A stretch of DNA of 47,420 nt, taken from NCBI RefSeq assembly GCF_000372725.1, contig NW_005197198.1:191876-239295 (forward strand). Direction: 5' to 3'. The stretch comes from Emiliania huxleyi CCMP1516 (Eukaryota; Haptophyta; Isochrysidales; Noelaerhabdaceae). The notes under the pieces were generated by a model, which saw nothing but the letters and a program-made list of their open reading frames with translations, had not been told where the DNA came from and made no database searches. This document shows positions 23,471 to 33,900 of the stretch, in pieces (the stretch's first letter is position 1; the number at the start of each line of letters is the position of its first letter). The position numbers and the translations under genes were made by a program.

Positions 23471-23730
23471 GTGGTGAGGAGGTTTCTTGCAAAACCCTTA
23501 CCCAGACGAACCAAAAATCCAAAAAGACAGACAAATGTATTGTGTCGGGCTACCGTCCAAAGGCGGGTGTAGTCGACCAAGGGACCACGAATCTGGTCTG
23601 TCGACGGCACGAATTTGGGATGGGACACCTTCGGGACCCGGCTGCGTGCTATTTTTTCTCCGCTTCTCTTCACAGGATTTTCCTGTGAAGAGCGACGTGG
23701 AGAAACAGATCTTTCAAACTCTGTCGAACA

Positions 23731-24180
23731 TCTCCCAGTAAGCTAAAAGTACGTACAAGTGAGAAACGCTCGGGCGTTGACCGCACCGCGTACCCTCCCC
23801 ACTCCCGCCTCTCATTTGTGTCACACCACGCGGAACGCATCTCCATCGCTTCGGTGAAGGGGGTAAACCGTGCCATCCTCGATCGCCGTGCAAAGCTCGC
23901 TTCCGAGCTCTCACGCCGCGCGTAGGGCCCTTAGGGGCCTAGAGAACACAACCCCCCTCTCTCTTTTCTCCCAGTAAGCTATAAGTACGTACAAGTGAGA
24001 GAGGAACGCATCTCCATCGCTTCGGTGAAGGGGGTAAACCGTGCCATCCTCGATCGCCGTGCAAAGCTCGCTTCCGAGCTCTCACGCCGCGCGTAGGGCC
24101 CTTAGGGGCCTAGAGAACACAACCCCCCTCTCTCTTTTCTCCCAGTAAAGCTAAAAGTACGTACAAGTGAGAGAGAGAGA
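23731..24180 (+). repeat. 171-bp tandem repeat carrying a repeat-family ORF end
   Basis: The word aacgcatctccatcgcttcg starts at 23834 and again at 24005, a 171-bp period. The junction ctcccagtaagct...gtacgtacaagtgag occurs at about 23731, 23969 and 24140. The first unit encodes the SHHAERIS ending seen at 1065-1428, with its stop at about 23925. The part around tcacgccgcgcgtagggccc recurs at 44470-44545. GA-rich simple sequence follows to 24240. Confidence 0.85.
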
Positions 24181-24287
24181 GACGTACAAGTGAGAGAGAG
24201 AGAGACGTACGTACAAGTGACTGCGGCCCCCCCCCCCGGGGGGGGAGGCGAGCACTTCTTGCTTGCGGCCAACATACACAGGTGTAT

Positions 24288-25519
24288 ATGCTGCTCGCGC
24301 TCTCAGCCGCGCTCGCCTCCTCGGCAGAAGCTCCTGTGCCGGACGTGCACATCCACACACCCCTCCTCCGGTCGAGCAAGCTCTCCGAGCGCGTCGGCGG
24401 CCCCGTCTACCTCAAGATGGACGCGCTGCAGCCCGGCGGGTCCTTCAAGGCGCGTGGCATCGGCCGGCTCTGCACGCACCTCGTGCGTGAGCGGGGAGTC
24501 ACGTGCCTAGTCTCGTCCTCCTGCGCGAATGCGGGCATGGCTGTCGCAGTCGCTGGCCGGGCGCTCGGCGTGGCCACCACGATTGTCGCGTCGGACGTCG
24601 ACCGCGGCTGCCGGCTGCTGGAGAGCTTCCGGAGGCTCGGCGCGGAGGTGCTACTGGAAGGGAAGGAGTGGAACGACGCCGACGCGCGCGCACGCGCACT
24701 CGGGGACGAGCCCGCATCCGCGTACGTGCCAATGTTTGACCACCCTCTCATCGTCGACGGCCACTCGAGCCTGGTGGAGGAGCTCTTCTCCGCCCGCAAG
24801 CCTAGAAGCGGAACACGCATTCTTGTCTCCCAACCAGCACTCGAGAGACACGTACTCCGCTGTATTCCGGTGTCTTCAGCTGTACTCACTGTCTTCCTAT
24901 CCGTCGTACTCACGCGGTGCTCTCAATACGTTGCACAATGCCGTCTTCCCGCCCTCACGTCGGCGTACTCAGCATGTAGGACCGCAACGGCGAGCCGCCC
25001 GGCTGCATCGTCCTCTCGGTGGGCGGAGGAGGGCTGCTGAGCGGCGTCTGCGAAGGGCTCAAGAGAGTGGGCTGGGGGTCGGTGCCAGTGTATGCGTGCC
25101 AGTCGGAGCGCTGCAACCTGCTGGACCGGGCGATGGCCAGCGGGCGGACGCCGACGCCGACGCACATCTACTCCGCCGACGGGCACGACCTCGGCACGCG
25201 GGCAGTCGCGCAGGCGGCCCTCGACTGCAGCGCGGAGCTGGACGTGCGCTCGCTGCTCGTGAGCGACAGCGCGACTCTCGCCGCGGTGGGCGAGTTTCTC
25301 GACGACGAGCGAGTGATGGTCGAACCCCTGTGCGCCGTCGCCCTCGCGGCGCTCTACACTCGGCCGGAGCTCTTCCGGCAGCACGGCTCGGTCGTGGTGG
25401 TGGTGTGCGGCGGCAGCCTCTGCTCGCTCGACGACGTGGTGGCGTGGCGGCGGCGGGCGGAGCGCGGTTCGGCGGCGACGAGCGACGACGATGAGCCCGG
25501 TCATGAGTTAGACGAATAA
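24288..25519 (+). CDS. Serine/threonine dehydratase-like PLP enzyme
   Basis: A fold-type II PLP enzyme of the serine/threonine dehydratase group, which deaminates Ser or Thr to a 2-oxo acid and ammonia. The ATG at 24288 is the first in frame. Exon 1 (24288-24824) carries the Schiff-base Lys in PGGSFKARG (about residue 55) and SSSCANAGMAVAVAGRALG, the counterpart of the family SSGNAG substrate loop. A 155-nt intron (24825-24979, GT-AG, phase 0) follows. Exon 2 (24980-25519) has the phosphate-binding SVGGGGLLSG and a late VVVVCGGSLCSL. The product is about 358 aa. The N-terminus MLLALSAALASSAEA could be a signal or targeting sequence. The change from G to C-A in the substrate loop is unusual. 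The donor was chosen by frame and is the least certain point. Confidence 0.83.
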
Positions 25520-25567
25520 AAAAGAAATCGCCTGCGCGAGCCTTGGCGAGCTCAGTCGACGACAGGC

Positions 25568-26405
25568 ATGCTGGTTCTCTTCGCGTCTGCAGTGCAGGGC
25601 TGGATGGTGAGGGGGCCGGTGGCCGCGCCCCTGGTGCAGCAGCAGCAGCAGCAGCAGCAGCTTGACGCGGCGCGAGCCGCGGCGCCGGCGATGAAGGCGT
25701 CGCGCCGGGCATCGGAGAACGCTGGCAAGGTCGAGGAGGAGAAGCTGTACAGCCCGGAGGAGGCGGTGGCGCTGATGAAGGAGCTGGCGACGGCCAAGTT
25801 CACCGAGACGGCCGAGCTCCACGGCAACCTCAACCTCGACCCCAAATACAATGACCAGCAGGCGCGCCGCCTCCGGCGTAGCGCCTCGCGCCGGCGTAGC
25901 GCCCTCGTGCTCACGGCTCCCTCTCCCTCCCAGATCCGGACAACGGTCGCGCTTCCGCACGGCACTGGCAAGTCCGTGCGCGTGGCTGTGCTTGCGGAGG
26001 GAGCGGCGGCGGACGAGGTGACAGCCGCTCTCCCGCCCGCGCCTCACGCCCTCGCCTCACGCCCTCGCCTCCCCCCCTGGCCCCTTTTTTGGTGGCTTTT
26101 GGGGCAGGCCCCAAAATGGGGGCGGGGGTTTCCACCCAAGCCCCTTCCACCCAAGCCTTGGCGGCCTTTGGGGACGGGGGACCCTTTTCCGCCCCTTTTG
26201 TCTTAAAAACCGCCCTTGGGGCTGAAAGGGCAATTTTTGTTTGAGGGGGATTTTTTGGTCCACCAGGGGTCTCCCCCCCCCCCCCCCCCATCAGCTGCCC
26301 ATCTCCCCATCTCTCTCCCCCACAGCTCCCCACATGTGGTCCTCCATAGGCCCTCCCATCAAGCTCGACGTCGCCGCCCTGCGCACTTTCGCCGGCGTCG
26401 TCTGA
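25568..26405 (+). CDS. Organellar ribosomal protein uL1 (L1), middle missing
   Basis: Exon 1 (25568-25861) encodes a likely targeting region with a Gln run, then [20 protein letters not shown] and [20 protein letters not shown] 72-nt GC-AG intron (25862-25933) follows, and exon 2 (25934-26017) reads [20 protein letters not shown] and on to ADE. These are the N-terminal third of bacterial-type L1, which forms the L1 stalk of the large subunit; the product would be imported into plastid or mitochondrion. A last exon (about 26326-26405) reads [15 protein letters not shown], matching the usual L1 C-terminus. The roughly 100 central residues are absent, replaced by 26018-26325. The gene starts only 48 bp after the dehydratase stop, on the same strand. 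Confidence 0.8.
26018..26325. other. Homopolymer-rich anomalous sequence inside the uL1 gene
   Basis: From about 26065 to 26290 the sequence changes to short homopolymer blocks (ccccttttttggtggctttt, ggggcaggccccaaaatggg) with no codon structure, ending in a long C run. It sits where the central exons of uL1 should be. It looks more like poor base-calling at a read end or a collapsed join than real DNA. Confidence 0.55.
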
Positions 26406-27330
26406 GGCCGCGAGCCAGCGCTCCCGTCCCCCCACCCCTCCCCTATGCCCCCTCCACGGAGCAGGCGGGGGGGGGCTCTTGAGTTGCGAGCTGGTTGCTC
26501 TCTGACGCTCTTTTTTGAGAGGACGGCCGGGAGGGGCTCGCGTCGGAGGGGTCGGGGGTTGGTCTTAATTTGCGCGCAGGCGGCCGGTGATGAATCGTTG
26601 TGTTGTACTCTGTACATCTGACCACAGTGTGCGCACCCATTTGAGATCAGAGACGGAGCCCGCCAGAAGCCGCGCGCGCCGCGGCTTTTGGTGGAGCACT
26701 TTCTCGAGTAAGACGAGTTTCTCGAAGTCGATGTCGAACCGGTTCGTCGAATCTCGGCTGCACACCAGCACACGATCTCGGCTGCACGATCTTCGATCTC
26801 GGCTGCACACATGCCACATCTCGGCTGCACATACACGGCTTTATGCCTGTAACACAGCCTCCGAGCCTGATCGGCCTTCTGTCTCGGTGAGAAGCCGTCG
26901 CCCGGTCGCCGGACGACTTCTCAGACACACCGAGTCACCGAGACAGCCAGCCCGACTCGCGGCGTCTCGTGTGAGACAGAGAGTACAGTAAAGTGCCAAG
27001 GGGGCACCACAGAGAACAGTTACTATCTCCGCAGCATTCCAACGATCCGAGCCCGCGCCGAGCTGCGCGCCGAGCGCGCACATGCCATCCGTCATGATAC
27101 AGTAAGAGGGTTACGATTCATTCCCGTTGCATTCTCCGATTTGCGGTTGCGCCGTCGACCCTGGGGTGTCGTACATGGGGCTCCATACCACTTAGCGCTA
27201 CGGTCCGCGTCGGCCTACCGATCGGCCTCGAGGGTAAACGGGGCCGCGCATCGATCGGCCTCCTCGAAAGCACCGCAGGGCGCCGCCCCCCTAGGAGCTA
27301 GGATTGGGACGCCGTCCGACGCCCCCCCTC
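26406..27330. other. Intergenic with short repeats and hairpins
   Basis: At 26748-26835 the word (g)atctcggctgcac occurs four times. At about 26887-26925 a hairpin pairs gagaagccgtcg with cgacttctc. No supported coding exon. Confidence 0.5.
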
Positions 27331-27473
27331 CTAGAGCCGCTTTTTGTGCGGCCCGAGCTCCGTCTTTGACGCCTTCTTGTAGCAGCGCGCGCCGCCGACG
27401 GGCAGCGTCGAGAGGATGGGGCCCTTGAAGAGCTTGCAGCGGGACGCCTTGCCTTCGACGGCGTACCCGAACC
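27331..27473 (-). CDS. Terminal exon of a PAN/apple-like Cys protein (partial)
   Basis: The exon reads GYAVEGKASRCKLFKGPI...GGARCYKKAS and ends at a stop at 27331-27333. The spacing of Cys and the CKLF motif resemble PAN/apple-type domains common in algal surface proteins; this is a weak family call from a short stretch. An upstream copy of cgaaccctgcgcgggcca at 27535, 67 bp from the one at 27468, suggests the preceding intron arose by tandem duplication (see findings). The 5' exons were not found. Confidence 0.4.
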
Positions 27474-28809
27474 CTGCGCGGGCCAGCTGGCAATCTCGTG
27501 TAAGCTCGTGAGGTCGTGTAAGCTCGTGTAATCTCGAACCCTGCGCGGGCCAAAGCGCGGTGTGCTGCGACCAAGAGGAAGGAGCTGAGGTGGGGGGGCG
27601 GGTGGGGGGGGGGGGGGGGGGACCCCCTTACCGGCATTCACCCAGCAGTGTCGCTCACACACAACTCACAAGCCGCAGCACAAGTGACTGAGGGCCAGTG
27701 AGGGCGAACCCATCGCTGTCACAGCTGTGGCAGCCGCACAGTAGGCTAGATTGCTGATTGGGGGAAGCCGCCACCGACGAGCGCGTTGGACTTTTCACTC
27801 CGGACAAAGACGGGGACACAGCGGACGGTGCGGGGTGTGTCCCCGTCATAGCGTTAGCGAGCGCGGAGCGGCGAGGCGCGGGGGACCGTCTCTGTGGCGA
27901 AGTGGGTCGCGCGTCCCCCGATCGTGTGCACGCTTCTGACGCAAAATGCGCGTCACAAACTGCCTCGGATTGGCTGCTGGCACTCTCGAGGCTATGCCTA
28001 CACAGCCTCGCGCGCATGGGCAGTCAAGAGGGACCACGCACCTTCTCAGGACAGCGCCGGTGCCTCTCTCTTGGACCGGCAAACTTGGTGGTCTCGTGTC
28101 ACCAATGTGGGACCAGTGCGGCATCGCGCCATCGACAGCTCTGAACTGCGCCTCACCACTGACCGGGAAGGCCGCCAAGTGGGCCAGCACAGGTCGCACA
28201 TTGTGGCAGCAGTCAGCAGTGCATGTCTGATAGCTAGACCAGCAGCGTCAGGGTCGCAGGGTCGGATCGTGTCAAGCCTCTCGCCCGGCCGGCCGCGTAC
28301 AGACGTCGGCCTGTCTGCTGTCTGGAGTGATCTGTCGGCGGTCAGTACGACTGATCAGGTCGGAGGTTTCTGATGGTTGGAGGGTCTATCTGTATCGGCA
28401 CTCCTCGAGATCTCTCCAAATCTGCCCTCTACTCAACCGTACTCATTCGGGAAGTTGGTAGTATGAGCGAGTATGAGCGCCGGGGCCCCGTTTCCGCACT
28501 CTCTGCTGCGCGGCGCACGGTGCCTCCGGGGGCCCCCGCGCCCCCCCAGAGTCACAGCGTGTACAGGACAGAGCGCGCACAGCGGGTAAAATCTAAAAAA
28601 GATGTTTGTTCTCGAGATGCGATCCGGTCTGCGGTCAGACTGGGCGCGAAATCTGAGGTCGCCCGGAACAGGCGAGGCAGAGAAAAACACTCGCTCGCGT
28701 TGGAACGACGAGACACCCCTCGAATTCGCGCGGGTCCGCCCACCCGACCCGCACGTGTGCCTCTCCGCCTAGTACCGGCTACCGCCAGACTCTCCGTGTC
28801 CCCCGCTCA
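27474..28809. other. Intergenic, no recognised gene
   Basis: Contains a G run (about 27606-27621) and several open frames up to about 160 aa on both strands. None has a recognisable domain or a consistent exon pattern. I see nothing else to support. Confidence 0.4.
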
Positions 28810-30529
28810 CTACTCCGCGGGGTCCGGCCTCTTCTTCTTCCGCTTCTTGGCTCCCGCCGCCGCCGCGCCGCTCGGATCGCCACGCCGCTCCTTGGCCTTC
28901 TTGCGCGGCTTCTCGGCGCCAGCGAGGGCCTTGGTCTGGCGCGGCCTCTCACCGCCCACGCCCGCCCGCGACTGCTCGCGTGCGAGAGAATCGCGCGCCG
29001 CCGCCTCCTCCTCCTCCTCCGCCACCTCCTCCTCCTCCACGCTCCTCCTCCGCCGCCTCTTCTCCTCTTTTGCCTTCCCCTTTTCCGCTTGTCCCGTCTT
29101 TCCCCGCTTGGGTTCTCCGTGGTGGGCGCCTTGTCCTTTGCTGCTTGGGCTTGCGTTTTTTTCTTGTTCCGGCCCGGGTGNNNNNNNNNNNNNNNNNNNN
29201 NNNNNNNNNNNNNNNNNNNNNNNNNNNNNNNNNNNNNNNNNNNNNNNNNNNNNNNNNNNNNNNNNNNNNNNNNNNNNNNNATCTCTGAGACGAGCGGGCT
29301 GGGGCCGCGCTAGACACTTCCTAGACACGTCCTAGACACTTCCCAGACTCTGAGACGAGTGGGCTGGGGCCGGCCTAGGGCCAGGGCCGTCGCACGCCTG
29401 GTGCGACACGAGCGAGGCGCAGAGCGCGGTGAGGCGGAGCGAGGTGCGCAACAGCAGCAGCGACTCGAGCCGCGCCGGCTCGCTCGCGCCGGCCGCCACC
29501 AGCCGCCACAGCCGGATCGAGCCGTCGGTCGAGGCCGACGAGAGGTGCGCGCCGCCGCCGCCGCAGGAGCGGAAGGTCGAGACGAGGCACTTGATGCGGG
29601 AGGCGTGCGCGGCGGCCGCCTGCGAGAGCCGCTCCCCCGAGCCTAGGAGGTGTCTCGGAGGTGTCTCGGAGGTGTCTCGGAGGTGTCCCTCGGAAGTGCA
29701 TCTGCGAGAGCAGCTCCCCCGAGCCTGCGTCCCACAGCTCAATCGCCCCCGAGGCGCCCCCCGACGCGAGCACGTCCTCCGACGCGAACGCGGCGGCGGC
29801 GGGCGGCCGCTCGTGCTGCATCTCGACGGGGGCAGCGTCGCCTGTTCATCATGAATGACTCCTCACTGATGAGTGGACTGGCTGCTCGTGCAGCATCTCG
29901 GCAGCTTCTCCTCCGAGCGCGTGCAGCCGCAGCGCGCTGCCGGCGGCGGTGACGTACGCGTCGCCGCGCGGCGTCCAGAGCAGCACGCGCGTCGGCTGCG
30001 GCAGCGCCGACGTGTAGTTGCACTTGCCGGTCTGCAGGTTCCACAGCCGGAGCTTGCGGCCCGCGCAGACCGACAGGGCGAGCCGTCCGGAAGGGTGCAC
30101 CGCGAGCGCCTCGATGGGCGCGGAGTGGCCCTTCATGCGCAGGAGGCACTCCCAGTCGCTCGTGCGCCAGATGCAGACGTCGCCGTCGCCGCCGCCGGAG
30201 AGGAGGTGCGTGCCGCCGTAAAAGGAGAGGGCCGAGACGGCGCCGCCGCCGCCCTCCTGCAGCAGGCTGCCGTGCGCGCGCCGCTTCCGCAGGTTGTAGA
30301 CGCCGAGCGTGTTGTCGGTCGAGCCGGTCACCAGGTGGTCGGCCGCCGCCGCCGCCGCGCGGATGCAGCCGTCGTGCGCCTTGAAGGCGAAGAGCGGCGT
30401 GGCGGCGGCGGGCGCGGCGGCGGAGGAGCCGAGCGAGGAGGCTGCGATCGAGAAGCCGACGAGCTGGCCCTCGTACGAGCCGGCGACGAGGACGATCTCC
30501 TGGTGCGAGCCTCTCGAAGCGGCGGCCAT
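28810..30529 (-). CDS. Mak11/PAK1IP1-like WD40 protein (ribosome biogenesis), crosses an assembly gap
   Basis: The start at 30529 gives MAAASRGSHQEIVLVAGSYE. WD repeats follow: LVTGSTDNTLGVYNL, HLLSGGGDGDVCIWRTSDWE, then ALAVHPSGRLALSVCAGRKL with RLWNLQTGKCNYT, the signature of Mak11/PAK1IP1. That family acts in 60S ribosome assembly in the nucleolus. Exon 2 carries VLASGGASGAIELWDAG and, after an 82-nt GC-AG intron (29643-29724), exon 3 continues SGERLSQAAAAHASRIKCLV and SSASTDGSIRLWRL. A Lys/Glu-rich basic tail ending KKRKKKRPDPAE stops at 28810 beyond the gap; assigning it to this gene is inferred from strand and from the basic tails of the family. The junction between exons 1 and 2 (29840-29910) does not fit a GT donor in frame. 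Confidence 0.72.
29181..29280. other. Assembly gap (100 N)
   Basis: One hundred N. The real length is unknown. It interrupts the Mak11-like gene. Flanking it, ggccccagcccgctcgtctc and a near copy 71 bp away (29286-29306 and 29357-29377) form a tandem duplication that may have caused the gap. Confidence 0.98.
29643..29724 (-). other. Intron bounded by a tandem duplication
   Basis: The 82-nt GC-AG intron starts inside one copy of gctcgggggagctgctctc and ends right before a second copy with one change. The copies are offset by exactly 82 bp, the intron length. Its centre is a repeat of cgagacacct. Splicing restores GAC GCA G|GC TCG, giving WDAGSGERLSQ. Confidence 0.8.
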
Positions 30530-30913
30530 GTCTTGAGGCAGTCCAGGGCGGGAGAGGACCGGGAGAGGCGCGAGGACGCTGGAGGCGGTGGCGGAATTTC
30601 TTTTCCAGAGATCTGCGGGGGGGGGAGGGGAGGGGGAGGGGGGGGTTCCGCGGGATTACGGAGTTAAAGGGTGGTCTTGCGAGCCAGTTCAGTCTCAACC
30701 ACACGCCCCCCGCGCCTTTACTCCACCAAGTCAAGGTAAAAAGATCTTATCAGCCAGGCGGGCAGGCGGGCGCTGGGGAATCAAACAAAAAGAAAACGAA
30801 CCAACAATATACCTAAAACGCCGGCAACACAGCCATCGAAGCTGCACAACGACGCCGCCGAGCCCACGCCGACGAACGCCGCGGCTCCCAGCTCGAACGC
30901 CGCGCGCCGCGAT

Positions 30914-33900
30914 ATGCGCCGCCTGCCCGTGCTCGATCTCGCGCTCTGGCGCTCCGCTCCGGCCGACTTTGCCTCGCAGCTGCGGCACGCGTGCCACCAC
31001 CACGGCTTCTTCCAGCTCCGGCACCGCGTGCCGTCCGGCGTGGTCGAGCGCGCGGTCGCCGAGGCGCGCGAGTTCTTTGCGCGCGGCGCAGAGCACAAGC
31101 GCGCCATCGACTACAGCCAGAGCCCGGCATTCCGCGGCTACATGGCGGTCGGGGTCGAGAACACCGCCGGCCGGTGTGACCATCGGGAGCAGCTCGAGAT
31201 CGCCGCCGAGGGCGCGCCGCCGCCGCCCGCGGCGTGGCCGCCGTACACGCGACTGAGAGGCCCCAACCAGTGGCCGGCGAGCCAGCCCGGGCTGCGCGTC
31301 GCCATCGACGACTACACTGGCCACATGCTGCGCATGTCTGCCGAGGTGAGAGGGGGAGGTAGGGCGAGATCTGGGGAGATACGGGGAGATCACGCCACAC
31401 ATGCTGCGCGTGTACTGCCGAGGTGACGTGCGCGCTCTGCGCGGCGCTGCGCCTGCCGTCGCGGGCAGTCGAGCCCTACTTTTCGCCGGCGCCGCACTGG
31501 CAGCTGAAGCTGGCCGCGTACCCGCCGGCGGCCGGCGTGTGCCACACCTCCAGAGTACCGAACCCGGTGTGGGTTCAGTCCTGTGGGTGGTGTGGTAGGC
31601 GCCGGCCGCCGCCGCGGCAGGGAGGGAGGGCGGTGCCGGCGAGAGGCCCGTCGGTGTCGGTGCGCACACGGATTCGGGCGAGATGTAGCCGAGATATGGC
31701 CCGAGATGTAGCCGAGATATGGCCCGAGATGTAGCCGAGATGTAGACCGAGATACGGCCCGAGAGGTAGACCGAGAGATGTGCACGCCACGGCGTCCAGC
31801 AGCCCTCGGCCGTCGCCGCCACGAGAGTCTCCCCACACCTCCCCAGATCTCCCCACACCTCCCCACACCTCCCCACACCTCCCCACACCTCCCCACACCT
31901 CCCCACACCTCCCCACACCTCCCCACACCTCCCCACACCTCCCCACATCTGCCCGCAGGCTGGCTCACCGCCCTCCTGCAGGACGAGGCGGGCGGGCTGC
32001 AGGCACAACCGCAGTCCTAAGCAATGGTGGGGGTGGGGGTGGGGGTGGTGGTGGGGAGATATGGGGGAGATATGGGGAGATGATGACCGCTTGTGTGCGT
32101 GCGAGGCCTTCACGCAAGGGGAGATATGCGGGAGATATGGGGGAGATATGGGGAGATGATGACCGCTTGTGTGCGTGCCAGGCCTTCACGCAGGGCGAGT
32201 GGGCGGACGTGCCGCCGCTGGGGCTCGAGTACTTGGTGATGAACTTGGGCGAGGTGGCCGAGGTCGCGAGCGGAGGCGACTTGAGATATGGGGAGATATG
32301 GGGAGATATGGGGAGATATGAGGAGATATGGGGTGGTGGCCGAGGTCGCGAGCGGAGGCGATTTGAGATATGGGGAGATATGGGGAGATATGGGGAGATA
32401 TGGGGAGATATGGGGGAGGTGGCCGAGGTCGCGAGCGGAGGCGACTTGAGATATGGGGAGATATGGGGAGATATGAGGAGATATGGGGAGATATGAGGAG
32501 ATATGGGGAGATATGAGGAGATATGGGGAGGTGGCCGAGGTCGCGAGCGGAGGCGACTTGCTCGCGAAATCTCTCCGTCTCTCCCCACCTCTCCCCATCT
32601 CTCCCCACATCTCCCCACATCTCCCCACATCTCCCCACATCTCCCTAGGCTACTTGCTCGCGACGCCGCACCGCGTCTTGGCGACGGCCGCGCCGCGCCT
32701 CTCCGTCCCCTTCTTCTACAACCCCGCGCTCGAGGCGATCTCCTCACATCTCCTCACATCTCCTCATATCTCCCCATATCTCCCAACCCCGCGCTCGAGG
32801 CGATCGATGGAGTGTTGCATCGACGGGTGAGCGACTGAATGCAGTGAGTCACTGAGCTGCAGCCCCGATCTCCCCCGATCTCCAGGCGGTGGTTGAGCCT
32901 CTCCCGCTGCCGGCCGAGCTCTGCTGGGAGCGCGACGCCGCGCAGCGGCGGCTTCTCCGGTAAGACCTCGATGCTCTGACGAGGGCCGTGTTCGGTTCTG
33001 TAGGAGCGCGACGCAGCCTACGACGCCGAGCGGCACTGGAGGCGGCCGCCCCAAGCCAACGTCTCGGCCAGTCCTGGAAAAGTCTCGGAAAAGTCTCGGC
33101 GAGGCCCGGCCACATTCTCTGCCGCAGGCGGCCGTCCAACGCGATGCTGCGGCAGTACGGCGCCAACGCGCTCAAGAGCCTCGCGCGCTCGCACCCGGCT
33201 GTCTTCGCGGCTCACCACCCCGACTTGCAGGTGGACGAAGGCGGACTAGTTACTGCAAAATGCTCTCCCTGGCTCCCAGCTTAGCTCGCTTAATTGCACA
33301 AACAGCGCGTCCTGCGGGCGCCTCCGCCGCGCAGTGTGATTGTACTTGTCACTTGTGTCCGTGTCACGTTGCACACCAGATCTGTGCCGCGTGCGGCGGT
33401 GGGCGCATCGGTTATCTATCACAGTGTGCATGGCATGTGCATGGTTTGCAGCAGCCGCGGACCTTTTGGGTTGTTTGGTTGGCGAGGGGCAGCAGCGTTC
33501 AAACGACCGTGTGTGTTGTGTATGTATGGCATGTGTCGCAGCGTCTGTATGCAGTTTATGCGGTGAGTGGGCATGGAATTGTGCATGCACATCCACATGT
33601 GCATTCTTCACAGCACAGAAGGCACCCACGGCCTGCCTTGCACACGCACAGCGGGGGCTCCCCCCGCCGGCGCAGCCATCCCAGCTCTCCGCCGGGCCTC
33701 ACCCGTGCGTCGCGCGCCCAGGGGGTAGCTCTAAGGTAAGGTAAGGTAAACGTCTCCACACACACAAAGTGGTGGGGCAAGGGGGGGCGACCCTCGCATC
33801 TCCACGCCCGGACACGGGCAGGGTCCAGAGGGAGCCCCACGGCATTCAAAGTGCAAGCACCGGCCCGGTGCCGTGGGTGAGCAACCTGCACCCCACTCCC

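Noticed and set aside
28373..29335. 320-aa plus-strand frame across the N gap
   Set aside because: It bridges unknown bases and lies opposite the basic tail of the Mak11-like gene; low complexity throughout.
33260..33740. Overlapping frames of 90-159 aa
   Set aside because: They lie inside the 708-nt last intron of the oxygenase gene, next to repeat R2, and show no domain.
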